Of a stretch of 64,000 nt of DNA, positions 1 through 8,124 are shown piece by piece. Position 1 is the stretch's first letter. Every line of letters starts with the position of its first letter. The DNA lies in assembly GCF_009807095.1 (NCBI RefSeq), contig NZ_WUCC01000001.1, forward strand, positions 599,946 through 663,945, in the 5' to 3' direction. The position numbers were made by a program, and so were the translations under genes. The notes under the pieces are model-generated. The model ran no database searches. It worked only from the letters and a program-made list of their open reading frames with translations, and was not told the origin of the DNA. This stretch comes from Rathayibacter sp. VKM Ac-2754 (GTDB lineage: Bacteria > Actinomycetota > Actinomycetes > Actinomycetales > Microbacteriaceae).

Positions 1-18
1 TTCAACGATGGAGGCGGA

Positions 19-1071
19 ATGACCGAGCGGACAGCACTGGTGGTCGGGGCACGCGGAGTGATCGGGGGCAACCTGGTCGAGCACCTCGAGCGGGAGGGCG
101 GCTGGCGCGTCATCGGGCTCTCCCGCCGCGGCGGAGTCGACGCGGGAGCCGTCCGGCACCGGTCGGTCGACCTGCTCGACCGCGCGGCGACGGCGGAGGC
201 TCTGCGGGATCTGACGGAGGTGACCCACGTCTTCTACGCCGCCTACCAGGACCGGCCGACCTGGGCCGAGCTCGTCGAGCCGAACGTCGCGATGCTGACG
301 AACGTCGTCGACGCGATCGAGCCCGTCGCCCCGCAGCTCGAGCACATCGGCCTGCTGCAGGGGTACAAGGTCTACGGCGCCCACCTCGGGCCCTTCGCGA
401 CGCCGGCGAAGGAGGACGATCCGCCGCACATGCCTCCCGAGTTCAATGTCGACCAGCAGCGGTTCCTCGAGCGCCGCCAGGCGGGCGCCACCTGGTCGTG
501 GTCGGCGCTGCGCCCCTCGGTGGTCGCCGGAGTCGGGCTCGGCAACCCGATGAACCTCGCCCTGGTCATCGCGATCTACGCGTCGATCAGCAAGGAGCTC
601 GGTGTCCCGCTGCGCTTCCCGGGCACCCCCGGCGCGTACACCTCACTGATCGAGATGACCGACGCCGACCTGCTCTCGAAGGCGATCACCTGGGCGGCCA
701 CGACTCCCGAGTCCGCGAACCAGGCCTACAACATCACCAACGGCGACCTGTTCCGCTGGTCGGCGATGTGGCCCGCCCTCGCGAGGTTCTTCGACCTCGA
801 CACCGCCCCTCCGCTGCCGATGAGCCTGACCGAGGCGATGGCCGACAAGGGGCCGCTGTGGGAGGAGATGACCCGCCGGTACGGGCTCGTCCCGACCCCG
901 TACTCCGACGTGTCCTCGTGGCCGTTCGGCGACTTCGTCTTCGGCTGGGACTACGACGTCATCGCCGACACGTCGAAGTCGCGGCGGGCGGGCTTCCACG
1001 AGTACGTCGACACCGAGGCGATGTTCCTGCGGATCTTCCAGGACCTCCGCGACCGGCGGCTCATCCCCTGA
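19..1071 (+). CDS. PRISE-like NAD(P)-dependent SDR family reductase
   Basis: This 350-residue protein is an extended short-chain dehydrogenase with a Rossmann dinucleotide motif GARGVIGG at residues 10-17. The segment YQDRPTWAELVEPNV (76-90), the KVYG motif with Lys117 and Tyr119, and the ALRPSVVAG block (163-171) resemble the progesterone 5-beta-reductase/iridoid synthase (PRISE) group, which reduces activated C=C bonds of enones with NADPH. The place where plant members carry the second catalytic Tyr reads EFNVDQQRF (141-149), so that residue may be absent. The ATG follows a GGAGGCGG Shine-Dalgarno-like stretch. The substrate is unknown. No cotranscribed partner is evident; downstream lies a repeat block. 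Confidence 0.8.
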   Translation: MTERTALVVGARGVIGGNLVEHLEREGGWRVIGLSRRGGVDAGAVRHRSVDLLDRAATAEALRDLTEVTHVFYAAYQDRPTWAELVEPNVAMLTNVVDAIEPVAPQLEHIGLLQGYKVYGAHLGPFATPAKEDDPPHMPPEFNVDQQRFLERRQAGATWSWSALRPSVVAGVGLGNPMNLALVIAIYASISKELGVPLRFPGTPGAYTSLIEMTDADLLSKAITWAATTPESANQAYNITNGDLFRWSAMWPALARFFDLDTAPPLPMSLTEAMADKGPLWEEMTRRYGLVPTPYSDVSSWPFGDFVFGWDYDVIADTSKSRRAGFHEYVDTEAMFLRIFQDLRDRRLIP

Positions 1072-1446
1072 GCGCGGAGCACCCGCTCGCGACCCGATCG
1101 GAGTGGCCTGCCCGCGCGCGGCCCCGCCTCGCTGATCGCAGTGGCAAGAGCGCAGGTGGCCCTTCCTCGCCCATCGGAGTGACCTCCTGCCTGCGGCCCT
1201 TCCTCGCTGATCGGAGTGACCTCTTGCCTGAGGTCCCTCCCTGCTGATCGAGTAGCCCGCGCAGCGGGCGTATCGAGATCCACCGGCGTCAGAACGCCGG
1301 GTCACGAGACCTGTCTGCTGACGGTCGTGGGTCTCGATACGCCCCTGCGGGGCTACTCGACCAGCATGCTCTTCTGGACTGCGGGCTCGAGCAGCATGCC
1401 TTCCTGCGCTGCGGGCTCGAGCAGCATGCTCGCTCCCCCGCGCCCG
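1072..1446. repeat. Repeat-filled intergenic region: degenerate 37-38 bp tandem units plus a REP-like doublet
   Basis: No gene is supported here. Five degenerate units beginning GATCGGAGTG start at about 1096, 1134, 1172, 1209 and 1246 (period 37-38 bp); the last merges into the left arm of a REP-like doublet. The left arm is 1241-1284 and contains the hairpin GCCCGC-GCA-GCGGGC. The right arm is 1327-1370 and contains the inverse sequence TCTCGATACGCCCC...GGGGCTACTCGACC. The end of the right arm is then repeated with a 30-bp period (GGGCTCGAGCAGCATG at 1383 and 1413). The block lies just beyond the stop of the next, minus-strand gene, so it may also act in transcript termination. Confidence 0.75.
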
Positions 1447-2301
1447 TCAGGGCTCCAGCGGCAGGAAGCGCACCGGCAGGTCGGCGACGTGCAGGTCGGA
1501 GTCGCGGAGGGCCTCCTCGATCGCGTCGTGCTCGGCGTCGGGCGCGACGATCTGCACCTTGTCGACGCCGTCGATCGGGGTGCCGCCGCCGTCGGCCCAG
1601 AAGCTGGTGACGCCGTGGTCCTCGACGAGGCGGTCGAGCACGGTGCCGTAGCGCTCCTGCTCCCCCGGCTCGACCACGAGGATGAGAGTGGCGGAGTTGA
1701 CCTCGACGAGGCGGGTCGCGTCGAGCCCCGCCGCGTCGCGCAGATCCTCGGCGCGGGCGACGAGCGGCAGGAGCGTGCGGACGCCTCCCGAGGGCTCCTC
1801 GAGCGCGACGAGCGCGAGGCGGCCGTCCTCCCGGATCGCCGCCTGCAGCTCGACTCCGCGCATCGTGCTGTCGACCACGTCGAGGACGCCCTCGACGTCG
1901 AGTCCGAAGTCGGGGCAGCCGGCGGACGCGCGGGCGCCCTGCGCGGGGCTGTGCACCGAGACCGTGCTCCCGCCGTCGGTCCGAACGCGGACGGACCAGG
2001 TGACCGGGTCGGGGTACGCGGTCGTGCAGGCCACGTCGAGCAGATCAGCCAGGCCCGCCTCCTCGACGGTGAGCCCGATCCACGACGTCGGCGTGACGAA
2101 GGAGGACACCTCGACCCAGCGCTCGCTCCCGTCGACCGTCGCGCTCGGCACGGCCTCGACCTGCGCGGTGAGACGGTCGAAGCCCTCGTCGGGCCGGTCG
2201 AAGTGGGTCTCGTCGATCGCCCACGAGAACACGACCAGCGCTCCGACACCGAGGCCGGCCGCGACCACGGCGCCGAGGGTGAGCCACAGCTTCGTCGACA
2301 T
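1447..2301 (-). CDS. Hypothetical membrane-anchored protein
   Basis: A 284-residue protein with a hydrophobic N-terminal segment at about residues 5-28 (signal anchor) followed by a soluble, probably extracytoplasmic domain. I recognise no family. Two Cys residues (in DVACTTAY and AGCPDFG) may form an exported disulfide. The coding frame shows normal high-GC3 codon use, unlike the longer overlapping frame. It is divergent from the small membrane gene at 2481, with 179 bp between them that holds a putative shared control region and a 37-bp inverted repeat. The 3' end abuts the REP block. Confidence 0.7.
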   Translation of the reverse strand: MSTKLWLTLGAVVAAGLGVGALVVFSWAIDETHFDRPDEGFDRLTAQVEAVPSATVDGSERWVEVSSFVTPTSWIGLTVEEAGLADLLDVACTTAYPDPVTWSVRVRTDGGSTVSVHSPAQGARASAGCPDFGLDVEGVLDVVDSTMRGVELQAAIREDGRLALVALEEPSGGVRTLLPLVARAEDLRDAAGLDATRLVEVNSATLILVVEPGEQERYGTVLDRLVEDHGVTSFWADGGGTPIDGVDKVQIVAPDAEHDAIEEALRDSDLHVADLPVRFLPLEP

Positions 2302-2359
2302 GACACCAGCCTCGCCCCCGAAGGGCCTCGACGGGGCGAACTCGCGGTGAACGACGCGT

Positions 2360-2396
2360 CCGCTTCCGGACGTGTCCTCAAGCGGATCTTGCCGCG
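2360..2396. repeat. 37-bp compound inverted repeat, copy 1
   Basis: This copy matches 2908-2944 at 33 of 37 positions. Each copy contains CCGCTT...AAGCGG arms (2360-2365 and 2380-2385), an inner GGACGTGTCC palindrome and a trailing CTTGCCGCG. The two copies flank the small membrane gene at 2481-2855 in the same orientation. Function is unknown; an operator or a small mobile palindrome are both possible. Confidence 0.65.
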
Positions 2397-2480
2397 CGGA
2401 AGTCGGATCGGGACAATCAGGGGTTCACAGAGCCCAGGAGTCGCCGTGATACCCGAGTCCCCGCCCGTCGCCCTCGCCCC

Positions 2481-2855
2481 GTGTCGGTGACCGAGACCGC
2501 GCAGGAGCGGCCCGCGACCGCGCGGCTCCGGCTCGGCGAATGGCTGCGCGGGGGCTCCTTCGGGCCGACCGACCTCACACGCCGCGGGTGCCTCCTGGTG
2601 CTGGTGTCGATCTTCGCGGTGCTCATCCCGGTGGGATCGCTGACGCTGATGGCGGCCGACGCGCACTTCGCGCTCAAGGTGTGGATCCTCGCCATCACGG
2701 TGATCGCCGTGCTCGGGGCGGTGCTGCGCGTGATCGCGGACGTGCGGCCGAACCCGCAGGACGACCTGGATCGGGCCGGGAAGGCGATCGGAGCGGTCGC
2801 CGCCCTCTACACGGCGCTCGCCGTGATCATCGACTGGAGCCTGCTGCACCTGTGA
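2481..2855 (+). CDS. Small multi-pass membrane protein of unknown function
   Basis: A 124-residue protein with a polar, Arg-rich N-terminus (about 40 residues) and three hydrophobic segments at about residues 40-60, 68-86 and 101-120, so an integral membrane protein. I chose the GTG at 2481, directly after a long C-rich stretch; no strong Shine-Dalgarno is visible, so the start is uncertain by a few codons (a second GTG lies two codons on). No family is recognised. It is flanked on both sides by near-identical 37-bp inverted repeats. Confidence 0.65.
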   Translation: MSVTETAQERPATARLRLGEWLRGGSFGPTDLTRRGCLLVLVSIFAVLIPVGSLTLMAADAHFALKVWILAITVIAVLGAVLRVIADVRPNPQDDLDRAGKAIGAVAALYTALAVIIDWSLLHL

Positions 2856-2907
2856 GGTCGCGCCCGCTCGGCGTCCGCACAGCACTGCTACGCGTCCGCC
2901 GCGGCGT

Positions 2908-2944
2908 CCGCTTCAGGACGTGTCCGCAAGCGGCGCTTGCCGCG
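2908..2944. repeat. 37-bp compound inverted repeat, copy 2
   Basis: Second copy of the element at 2360-2396, differing at four positions. CCGCTT (2908-2913) pairs with AAGCGG (2928-2933), with GGACGTGTCC inside and CTTGCCGCG following at 2936-2944. It lies between the convergent ends of the small membrane gene and the regulator gene, where it could also act as a terminator hairpin, although no T-run follows. Confidence 0.65.
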
Positions 2945-2986
2945 GGCGATGTCGATTCAGGACACTGGATCGCGCCCGGTCGGTTC

Positions 2987-3976
2987 CTACCGGTCTCCCG
3001 GAGTGACCCGAACACTCTTCGGCTGATCGGCACGGCCGGGCGCTGTCCCGTCGGCCGCCCACGCCGCACCTAGCGCGAACAGGGTCGAGACGCCGTGGTG
3101 CTCCATGGCGGCGGCGACGCGCCTGCGGCCGGTGCGGGGATTGATGCCGAGGCGGTTCGAGGCCGTCTCGAGGGTGATTCCCGTCCGCATGAGGCGGAGC
3201 AGCGGGGTCCAGGGCTGCTCGACGGCGTCGATCGGAGTCGCCTGCCGCCACAGCTCCTCGAAGTACGCGCTGACCAGCCCTGCGAGCGCATGGTGCTGGA
3301 CGCCCAGGACGCTCGTCGGCCGGGGCTCGCCCCACTGGAACGGCACGGCGAGGTGCTCCCCGTCGACCCAGAGCCAGCACGGCGGTGTCTCGAGGAGCCG
3401 GTACTGCACTCCGGCCCGCTGGTAGGCGTCGACGCGGGCGAGCACGCGCGGATCGCTGATCGACCCGGCCGGGATGATGACGCGCACCCGGTCCTTCGCC
3501 ACGAGAGCCTGCCCGAAGCGCTGGGCGCGCTCGGTGGGCGGGTCGAGGAACCGCTGGACGTCGGGGAGGACGGCGTCGAGCGTTCCGGAGTCGCGGCGGA
3601 CGAGATCGAACCAGAGGTCCTCGGAGGCGTGGGTCCCGTGCCGCAGGAGGGTCGGCACCAGATCGGCGGAGGACTCGCCGACCGCCCACGCGCCGAGCAG
3701 CGACGGCAGCTCCGCGATGATGCGCTCGATGCCGTCCATCGACCCGCGGGTGACAGCTCGCGCGGCCTCGGTGTGCCGGGCGATCGCCTCCGACGCCCAC
3801 TCCGCGGGAGGGATGTAGACGAGCGCGTCTCCCTCGCCGCGCACGAGGCCCCGCTCGCGGAGGCGGGCGACGGCCGCGCGCAGGTCGACCGTGTCGAGGT
3901 CGGTCAGCACCGACGCCTCGGCGATCGTGCCCGGGCGGCCGCGGTGCAGCGCCGCGAGCAGTGTCTCGTCGTCCAT
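2987..3976 (-). CDS. Two-domain helix-turn-helix transcriptional regulator (TrmB/LuxR-like architecture)
   Basis: A 329-residue protein. The N-terminus (about 1-60) looks like a winged helix that selects between regulatory alternatives, as in TrmB-type sensors. The middle (about 90-250) looks like a phospholipase-D-like sensor domain of the kind found in such regulators. The C-terminus (about 262-310: LLRLMRTGITLETASNRLG, then NPRTGRRRV) reads as a LuxR-like HTH. The ATG at 3976 follows GGGAGA at good spacing. The effector and targets are unknown. Upstream are two strong GC hairpins (4030-4044 and 4080-4094). Confidence 0.65.
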   Translation of the reverse strand: MDDETLLAALHRGRPGTIAEASVLTDLDTVDLRAAVARLRERGLVRGEGDALVYIPPAEWASEAIARHTEAARAVTRGSMDGIERIIAELPSLLGAWAVGESSADLVPTLLRHGTHASEDLWFDLVRRDSGTLDAVLPDVQRFLDPPTERAQRFGQALVAKDRVRVIIPAGSISDPRVLARVDAYQRAGVQYRLLETPPCWLWVDGEHLAVPFQWGEPRPTSVLGVQHHALAGLVSAYFEELWRQATPIDAVEQPWTPLLRLMRTGITLETASNRLGINPRTGRRRVAAAMEHHGVSTLFALGAAWAADGTAPGRADQPKSVRVTPGDR

Positions 3977-4029
3977 GCGTCTCCCGTGAGGTGAGGGGCT
4001 CAGGGACGACAGTGCCCGCTCGGGGGCGG

Positions 4030-4044
4030 CGGGGCAAAGCCCCG
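4030..4044. other. GC-rich hairpin, terminator-like
   Basis: CGGGGC-AAA-GCCCCG is a perfect 6-bp stem with a 3-base loop. A second one, GGGGCGG/CCCGCCC, lies at 4080-4094. Both sit between the end of the polyphosphate kinase gene and the start of the regulator gene, both on the minus strand. They could attenuate transcription between the two. No T-tract follows either one. Confidence 0.4.
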
Positions 4045-4180
4045 CATTGACGCTGGCGGAGGGACGGGCGCGTCGAGTAGGGGCGGCCCGCCCCTCGCTG
4101 ATCGATCCGTCGGAGAAGCCCCGTGTCGCGGACTCGGACGGGTCGTCGGCGACGGATGGATCCGTGGGCTGCCGGGACTC

Positions 4181-5005
4181 CTAGCTCAGGGTGTGCGCGT
4201 GGTCCGGCACGGTGCGGAACCGGTCGCGCGCCGGGCGCTCGTAGGTGTCGGCGGTCGGGCGGGGCGGGATCTCGATCGGCTCGGGGTCGCGGTGCTCGTA
4301 GGGGATCTGCGAGAGCAGGTGCGTGATCGCGTTCAGCCGCGAGGAGCGCTTGTCGTCGCTCGGGATGGTCCACCAGGGGGCGTCGGCGTGGTCGGTCGCC
4401 TCGAACATCTCGTCCTTGGCCCGCGAGTAGTCCTCCCAGCGGGTGATCGACTGCAGGTCGGTGTCCGAGAGCTTCCAGCGCCGCATCGGATCCTCCAGGC
4501 GCGAGCGGAAGCGCTCCTCCTGCACGTCGTCGGACACCGAGAACCAGTACTTGATCAGGATGATGCCGTCCTCGACGAGCATCCGCTCGACCACGGGAGC
4601 CTGACGCAGGAACAGCCGGTACTGCTCGGGCGTGCAGTAGCCCATCACCCGCTCGACCCCGGCGCGGTTGTACCAGGAGCGGTCCATCAGCACGATCTCG
4701 CCGGTGGTCGGCAGGCGCTCGAGGTAGCGCTGGAAGTACCACTGGCCCTTCTCGCGCTCGCTCGGCGTCGGCAGCGCGACCACGCGCGCCGCCCGCGGGT
4801 TGAGGTACTGCATGATCCGCTTGATCGCCCCGCCCTTGCCCGCGGCGTCGCGGCCCTCGAAGACGACGACGACACGGGCGCCGGTCTCGATGACCCAGCG
4901 CTGCATGGTGACCAGCTCGATCTGCAGGCGCTCGAGCTCGGCCTCGTAGAGCGTCTTGCGGATGCGGTGCACGTGCGTGCTCGACTTCGTGCTCGACTTC
5001 GACAT
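4181..5005 (-). CDS. ppk2: PPK2-family polyphosphate kinase
   Basis: A cytoplasmic kinase that transfers phosphate between polyphosphate and nucleotides (NDP to NTP, or the reverse). With the start at MSKSS (residue 1) it has 274 residues, normal for a class I PPK2. The P-loop GRDAAGKGG is at 51-59 and the Walker B/lid motif DRSWYNR at 108-114, with KYWFSVS and EERFRSR further on. The open frame extends 22 codons upstream to an ATG at 5071, but those codons (many Pro and Arg) are unlike the family N-terminus. Downstream on the same strand is the HTH regulator, 204 bp away; cotranscription is doubtful. Confidence 0.92.
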   Translation of the reverse strand: MSKSSTKSSTHVHRIRKTLYEAELERLQIELVTMQRWVIETGARVVVVFEGRDAAGKGGAIKRIMQYLNPRAARVVALPTPSEREKGQWYFQRYLERLPTTGEIVLMDRSWYNRAGVERVMGYCTPEQYRLFLRQAPVVERMLVEDGIILIKYWFSVSDDVQEERFRSRLEDPMRRWKLSDTDLQSITRWEDYSRAKDEMFEATDHADAPWWTIPSDDKRSSRLNAITHLLSQIPYEHRDPEPIEIPPRPTADTYERPARDRFRTVPDHAHTLS

Positions 5006-5089
5006 CCCGCGACGGTACGCCCGGGCGTCTCCGCTGTCAGGGGGGTAGTGCGGAGGCGGCCGTGCCTGCACCGCTGAGCGACCCCGCCC

Positions 5090-6229
5090 TCAGACCAGCC
5101 GCTCGCCCGCCGCCCAGACCTGCACGACCGAGTGGTCGGGCGCGATCGCCACGACGTCGGCCGCGAAGCCCGGCGCGAGGCGGCCGAGGCGGTCGTCGAG
5201 GCCGAGCGCCCTGGCCGGAGTCTCGGTGAGGGCGGCGACCGCCTCCTGCCGGCCGAGGCCGACCTGCTCGATCGCGATCCGGAGCGCCGCGTCCTGGGTG
5301 AGCGTCGAGCCGGCGATCGTGCCGGTCCCCTCGATCCGCGCGACGCCGTCGACGACGCTCACGGCGAGGGAGCCGAGGCGGTAGGCGCCGTCGGCGGATC
5401 CCGCGGCGGCCATCGCGTCGGTGATCAGCGCGACCCGGCCGGGGGCGGCCCCGAAGAGGGTCCGCGCGACGGGAGGCGCCACGTGGACGCCGTCGAGGAT
5501 GAGCTCGAGCGTGATCCGCTCGTCCTCCGCGGCCGCGACGACCGGGCCCGGCTCGCGGTGGTGGATGCCGGGCATGGCGTTGAAGGCGTGCGTGAGCACC
5601 GTCGCTCCCGCCGCGAACGCCTCGCGGGTGAGCGCGTACGACGCGCCGGTGTGGCCGACGGCGGCCACGACGCCTCCGTCGACGATGCGCCGGATCGCGT
5701 CGAGCCCGCCCTCGAGCTCGGGCGCCACCGTGATCTGGCGGAGCACCCCGTCCCCGCTCGCGAGCAGGGCCGCGACGTGCTCGAGTGTCGGCGCGAGGAG
5801 GCTCTGCGGATCGTGGGCGCCGTGGTTGCCGGGCGAGAGGAACGGACCCTCGAGGTGCGCGCCGAGGATCAGCGGATCGCGGGTCATCGCCGCGCGGATG
5901 GTGGCGAGCGAGCGCTCCAGGGCGGGGAGCGGGTTCGCGACGAGGCTGAGCACCGAGCGGGTGGTGCCGTGCCGGCGGTGCAGAGCGAGGGCGGCGGCGA
6001 TCTCATCGGGTCCGTCGTCGAACGATCCGTGCGCGCCGCCGTGGCCGTGCAGGTCGATGAAGCCGGGGACGAGCGTCGCCTCCCCCGCGTCGACGACGAG
6101 ATCGGCCGCCGGGGCGCCGGGCCCCGAGCCGACCGCGCCGATGCGCTCGCCGTCGAGGAGGATCCAGGCGTCGCGGGCGTCCGTCCGCGCGTCGACCGCG
6201 CGCGCGCCGCGCAGCAGGACGGTGCTCAT
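5090..6229 (-). CDS. nagA: N-acetylglucosamine-6-phosphate deacetylase
   Basis: An amidohydrolase-fold enzyme that deacetylates GlcNAc-6-P to GlcN-6-P in amino-sugar and cell-wall recycling. From the ATG at 6229 it has 379 residues. Metal- and substrate-binding motifs are all present: HGHGG (61-65), HLEGPF (125-130), GHT (192-194), HAFNAM (214-219), DGVHV (247-251) and the catalytic Asp in ITDAMAAAG (Asp271). An alternative ATG at 6289 adds 20 residues and has a better Shine-Dalgarno (GAGGA 12 nt upstream), so the longer form is possible. A much longer open frame continues upstream to 7720 but overlaps other genes and is not real coding. No nagB or PTS gene is adjacent. Confidence 0.92.
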   Translation of the reverse strand: MSTVLLRGARAVDARTDARDAWILLDGERIGAVGSGPGAPAADLVVDAGEATLVPGFIDLHGHGGAHGSFDDGPDEIAAALALHRRHGTTRSVLSLVANPLPALERSLATIRAAMTRDPLILGAHLEGPFLSPGNHGAHDPQSLLAPTLEHVAALLASGDGVLRQITVAPELEGGLDAIRRIVDGGVVAAVGHTGASYALTREAFAAGATVLTHAFNAMPGIHHREPGPVVAAAEDERITLELILDGVHVAPPVARTLFGAAPGRVALITDAMAAAGSADGAYRLGSLAVSVVDGVARIEGTGTIAGSTLTQDAALRIAIEQVGLGRQEAVAALTETPARALGLDDRLGRLAPGFAADVVAIAPDHSVVQVWAAGERLV

Positions 6230-6460
6230 GCGGGCGCCGATCCGGTGAGCGACGGGCGGGCGCGGAGCCGCGGAAGCGAAGTCGTCCATGCCCCCATCCT
6301 CGCGCGCCCACCGGAACCGACGCTCGAGGGGGAGGCGGAATGCGGGTCGGGGCGAGGCGGCACCGCGGTGCGGGGCGGCGCAATACGACGGTGCGACGCC
6401 GGTCATCACGGCGAAACGCGAGGCGGGTTGACTGGGCTCACACCACGCCGAGGAGACCGC

Positions 6461-7114
6461 ATGACCCGCGAGAGCAGCACCCCGACCGCCATCAGCGGAG
6501 TCGTCGTCCCCGGCGACCAGCGCGGCCGCCTCCTCGGCTTCCCGACGGCCAACCTGCCGCTCGCCGACGGCGGCGTCTCGGACGGCGTGTACGCCGGCAC
6601 GGTGATCGACGCGACCGACGGCTCCGAGCACCTCGCCGCCGTCTCGATCGGCCGCCGCGCGAGCTTCTACGGCCGCGACGGCGTCCGCCTCCTCGAGGCG
6701 CACCTCCTCGACTTCGCGGGTGACCTGTACGGACACGCGATCACCGTCGAGCTGCACGCGAAGCTGCGCCCGCAGCGGCGCTACCGCGGGGCCGAGGCGC
6801 TCGTCGAGCAGCTGCAGCGCGACGTCGCCGCGACGCGCACCTGGGCCCGCGAGGAGTCCCGGCCCGACGCCGCAGGTCCCGAGCACCGCGGGCGCAGGCA
6901 CCCCGTCGGCGCGCGCCGCCCCCGCGACGCGGAGTCCGCCGGCCGCCGCACCGCCGAGCGGCTCGCCGCCCTCGCCGGCTCGATCGACGGCGAGGCGACC
7001 CACGAGAGCGTCGCCGAGCGCAGCCGCCTCCCGCTCGACTACCTCCGCTGGGCCTACCCGAGCACGCAGGAGCTCCAGTCGGCCGTGCGGTCGGAGCGCG
7101 CACCCGAGAGCTGA
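6461..7114 (+). CDS. Stand-alone riboflavin kinase domain protein
   Basis: A 217-residue protein whose N-terminal part (about 10-130) matches the riboflavin kinase half of bifunctional RibF: PGDQRGRLLGFPTAN at 17-31 contains the PTAN motif that binds Mg-ATP and flavin, and the family's terminal block KLRPQRRY...AEALVEQLQRD is present. The FAD synthetase (nucleotidyltransferase) half is absent. The tail (about 130-217) is polar and Arg-rich and is not recognised. Start ATG 6461 follows AGGAGA. It is divergent from nagA and upstream of a block rich in FMN enzymes, so it may supply FMN locally (inference). A true housekeeping RibF is presumably elsewhere. Confidence 0.75.
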   Translation: MTRESSTPTAISGVVVPGDQRGRLLGFPTANLPLADGGVSDGVYAGTVIDATDGSEHLAAVSIGRRASFYGRDGVRLLEAHLLDFAGDLYGHAITVELHAKLRPQRRYRGAEALVEQLQRDVAATRTWAREESRPDAAGPEHRGRRHPVGARRPRDAESAGRRTAERLAALAGSIDGEATHESVAERSRLPLDYLRWAYPSTQELQSAVRSERAPES

Positions 7115-7125
7115 CGCGGGCGGCT

Positions 7126-7141
7126 GTAACCCAGGGTTTAC
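7126..7141. promoter_or_regulatory. Imperfect palindrome upstream of the GntR gene
   Basis: GTAACCCAGGGTTTAC reads as GTAA(A)CCC opposed by GGGTTTAC, with one base missing in the left arm. It lies 77 bp before the GntR start, a position fitting autoregulation. No experimental consensus is known to me for this subfamily. Confidence 0.35.
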
Positions 7142-7175
7142 GCGACACGCGATCAGGGCCTCAGAAGCCCACCTA

Positions 7176-7190
7176 CGGTGGGTATTCGGG
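7176..7190 (+). promoter_or_regulatory. Shared promoter motif, copy upstream of the GntR gene
   Basis: CGGTGGGTATTCGGG lies 28 bp before the GntR start. The same motif with one extra T, CGGTGGGTATTTCGGG, occurs on the minus strand at 8158-8173 in front of the ABC importer operon. Two copies at the regulator's own promoter and at the next operon suggest a GntR operator (inference). TACGGT at 7174-7179 could be the -10 element. Confidence 0.45.
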
Positions 7191-7217
7191 GCCGACCGCC
7201 CCCCGAGGAGGCACACG

Positions 7218-8069
7218 ATGGACGACGACTTCGAGCTCGCGGAGGCCCTCGGCCGCGCCCGCGAGGGCAGCCAGCGCCGCATCCGCGAGCTCCTGCAGAG
7301 CAGCCCCCGCCGCGCCCACGCCCTGCTGCGCGCCAGCATCCGCCGCGGTCTGATCACCGAGAAGGACCTGGTCGAGGAGCACGACCTCGTCATGTCGATG
7401 ATGATGAGCCGCAACTCCATCCGCAGCGCCCTGCAGCAGCTCGGCTCGGAGGGACTCATCCGCCGCCGGCAGCGCATCGGCACCAACGTCGTCGGCAGCA
7501 TCTGGGAGCTCCCCCTCCTCTCCCTCCTGCCCACGAGCGGCTGGGTGCTGGGCTCCGACTCGGTGCAGCACCCGGGCGGTCTCGAGATGACGTGCGAGGT
7601 CACCGACGTCAGCGAGGTGATCGCCCACCGCCACATCCGCGAGCGCCTCGAGCTCGACGGCGACCGCGTCGTGATGGCCGAGCAGCTCGTGACGATCGAG
7701 GGCGTCCCCGCGGGGATCATCGTCGGCTACCACCCGATCGCGGGCACGACGCCGCCCGGTGCGCGTCCGGATCCGCTCCCCTTCATCGACTCGGTCCGCG
7801 CGGCCCCCGGCAACCAGGTCGAGGCCACGGTCGAGGCGGTCAACGCCGACGAGCGCACGGCGCGGATCCTCGGCCTCAAGGAGGGCGCCGCGATCCTCAC
7901 CCGCGAGACCCTCGTCCGCGACGCGGCCGGCGTGCCGCAGATCCTCGCCTACGGCCACTACCGCGGTGATCGCGTCGCGCTCTGGGCCGAGGACCCGGAT
8001 GTGGAGGCGATGCGCTTCACCGCCCCTCCCGTCGCACAGCGCGCCGCCGACACCGCACCGGCGAATTGA
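7218..8069 (+). CDS. GntR-family (HutC/UTRA-type) transcriptional regulator
   Basis: A 283-residue regulator. The N-terminal winged helix (about 30-80) includes LVEEHDLVMSMMMSRNSIR and ALQQLGSEGLIRRRQRIGT, the typical GntR recognition helix and wing. The C-terminal part (about 115-265) has the UTRA effector-binding pattern (VIAHRHIRERLELDGD, and a late TRETLVRD...AYGHYRGDR). ATG 7218 was chosen because it follows GAGGAG at 7205-7210; a longer open frame upstream has shadow-type composition. It is followed by the importer operon on the same strand after 174 bp and probably controls it. The ligand is likely a small molecule related to the imported compound (inference). Confidence 0.88.
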   Translation: MDDDFELAEALGRAREGSQRRIRELLQSSPRRAHALLRASIRRGLITEKDLVEEHDLVMSMMMSRNSIRSALQQLGSEGLIRRRQRIGTNVVGSIWELPLLSLLPTSGWVLGSDSVQHPGGLEMTCEVTDVSEVIAHRHIRERLELDGDRVVMAEQLVTIEGVPAGIIVGYHPIAGTTPPGARPDPLPFIDSVRAAPGNQVEATVEAVNADERTARILGLKEGAAILTRETLVRDAAGVPQILAYGHYRGDRVALWAEDPDVEAMRFTAPPVAQRAADTAPAN

Positions 8070-8124
8070 CGGCCACGGCACTCGAAGAGCCAGGTCAGCG
8101 CCCTTTTCCGCGTCGATGACGCGA

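Noticed and set aside
4123..4326. A 67-codon plus-strand frame near the PPK2 gene end
   Set aside because: Arg/Gly-rich shadow of the PPK2 gene with no start signal.
5006..5071. Upstream ATG for the polyphosphate kinase
   Set aside because: The 22 extra residues are Pro/Arg-rich and unlike the family; the ATG at 5005 gives the normal length.
6230..7720. The 5' extension of the nagA frame to 7720
   Set aside because: It runs antisense through the riboflavin kinase and GntR genes, and the NagA family start is at 6229 or 6289.
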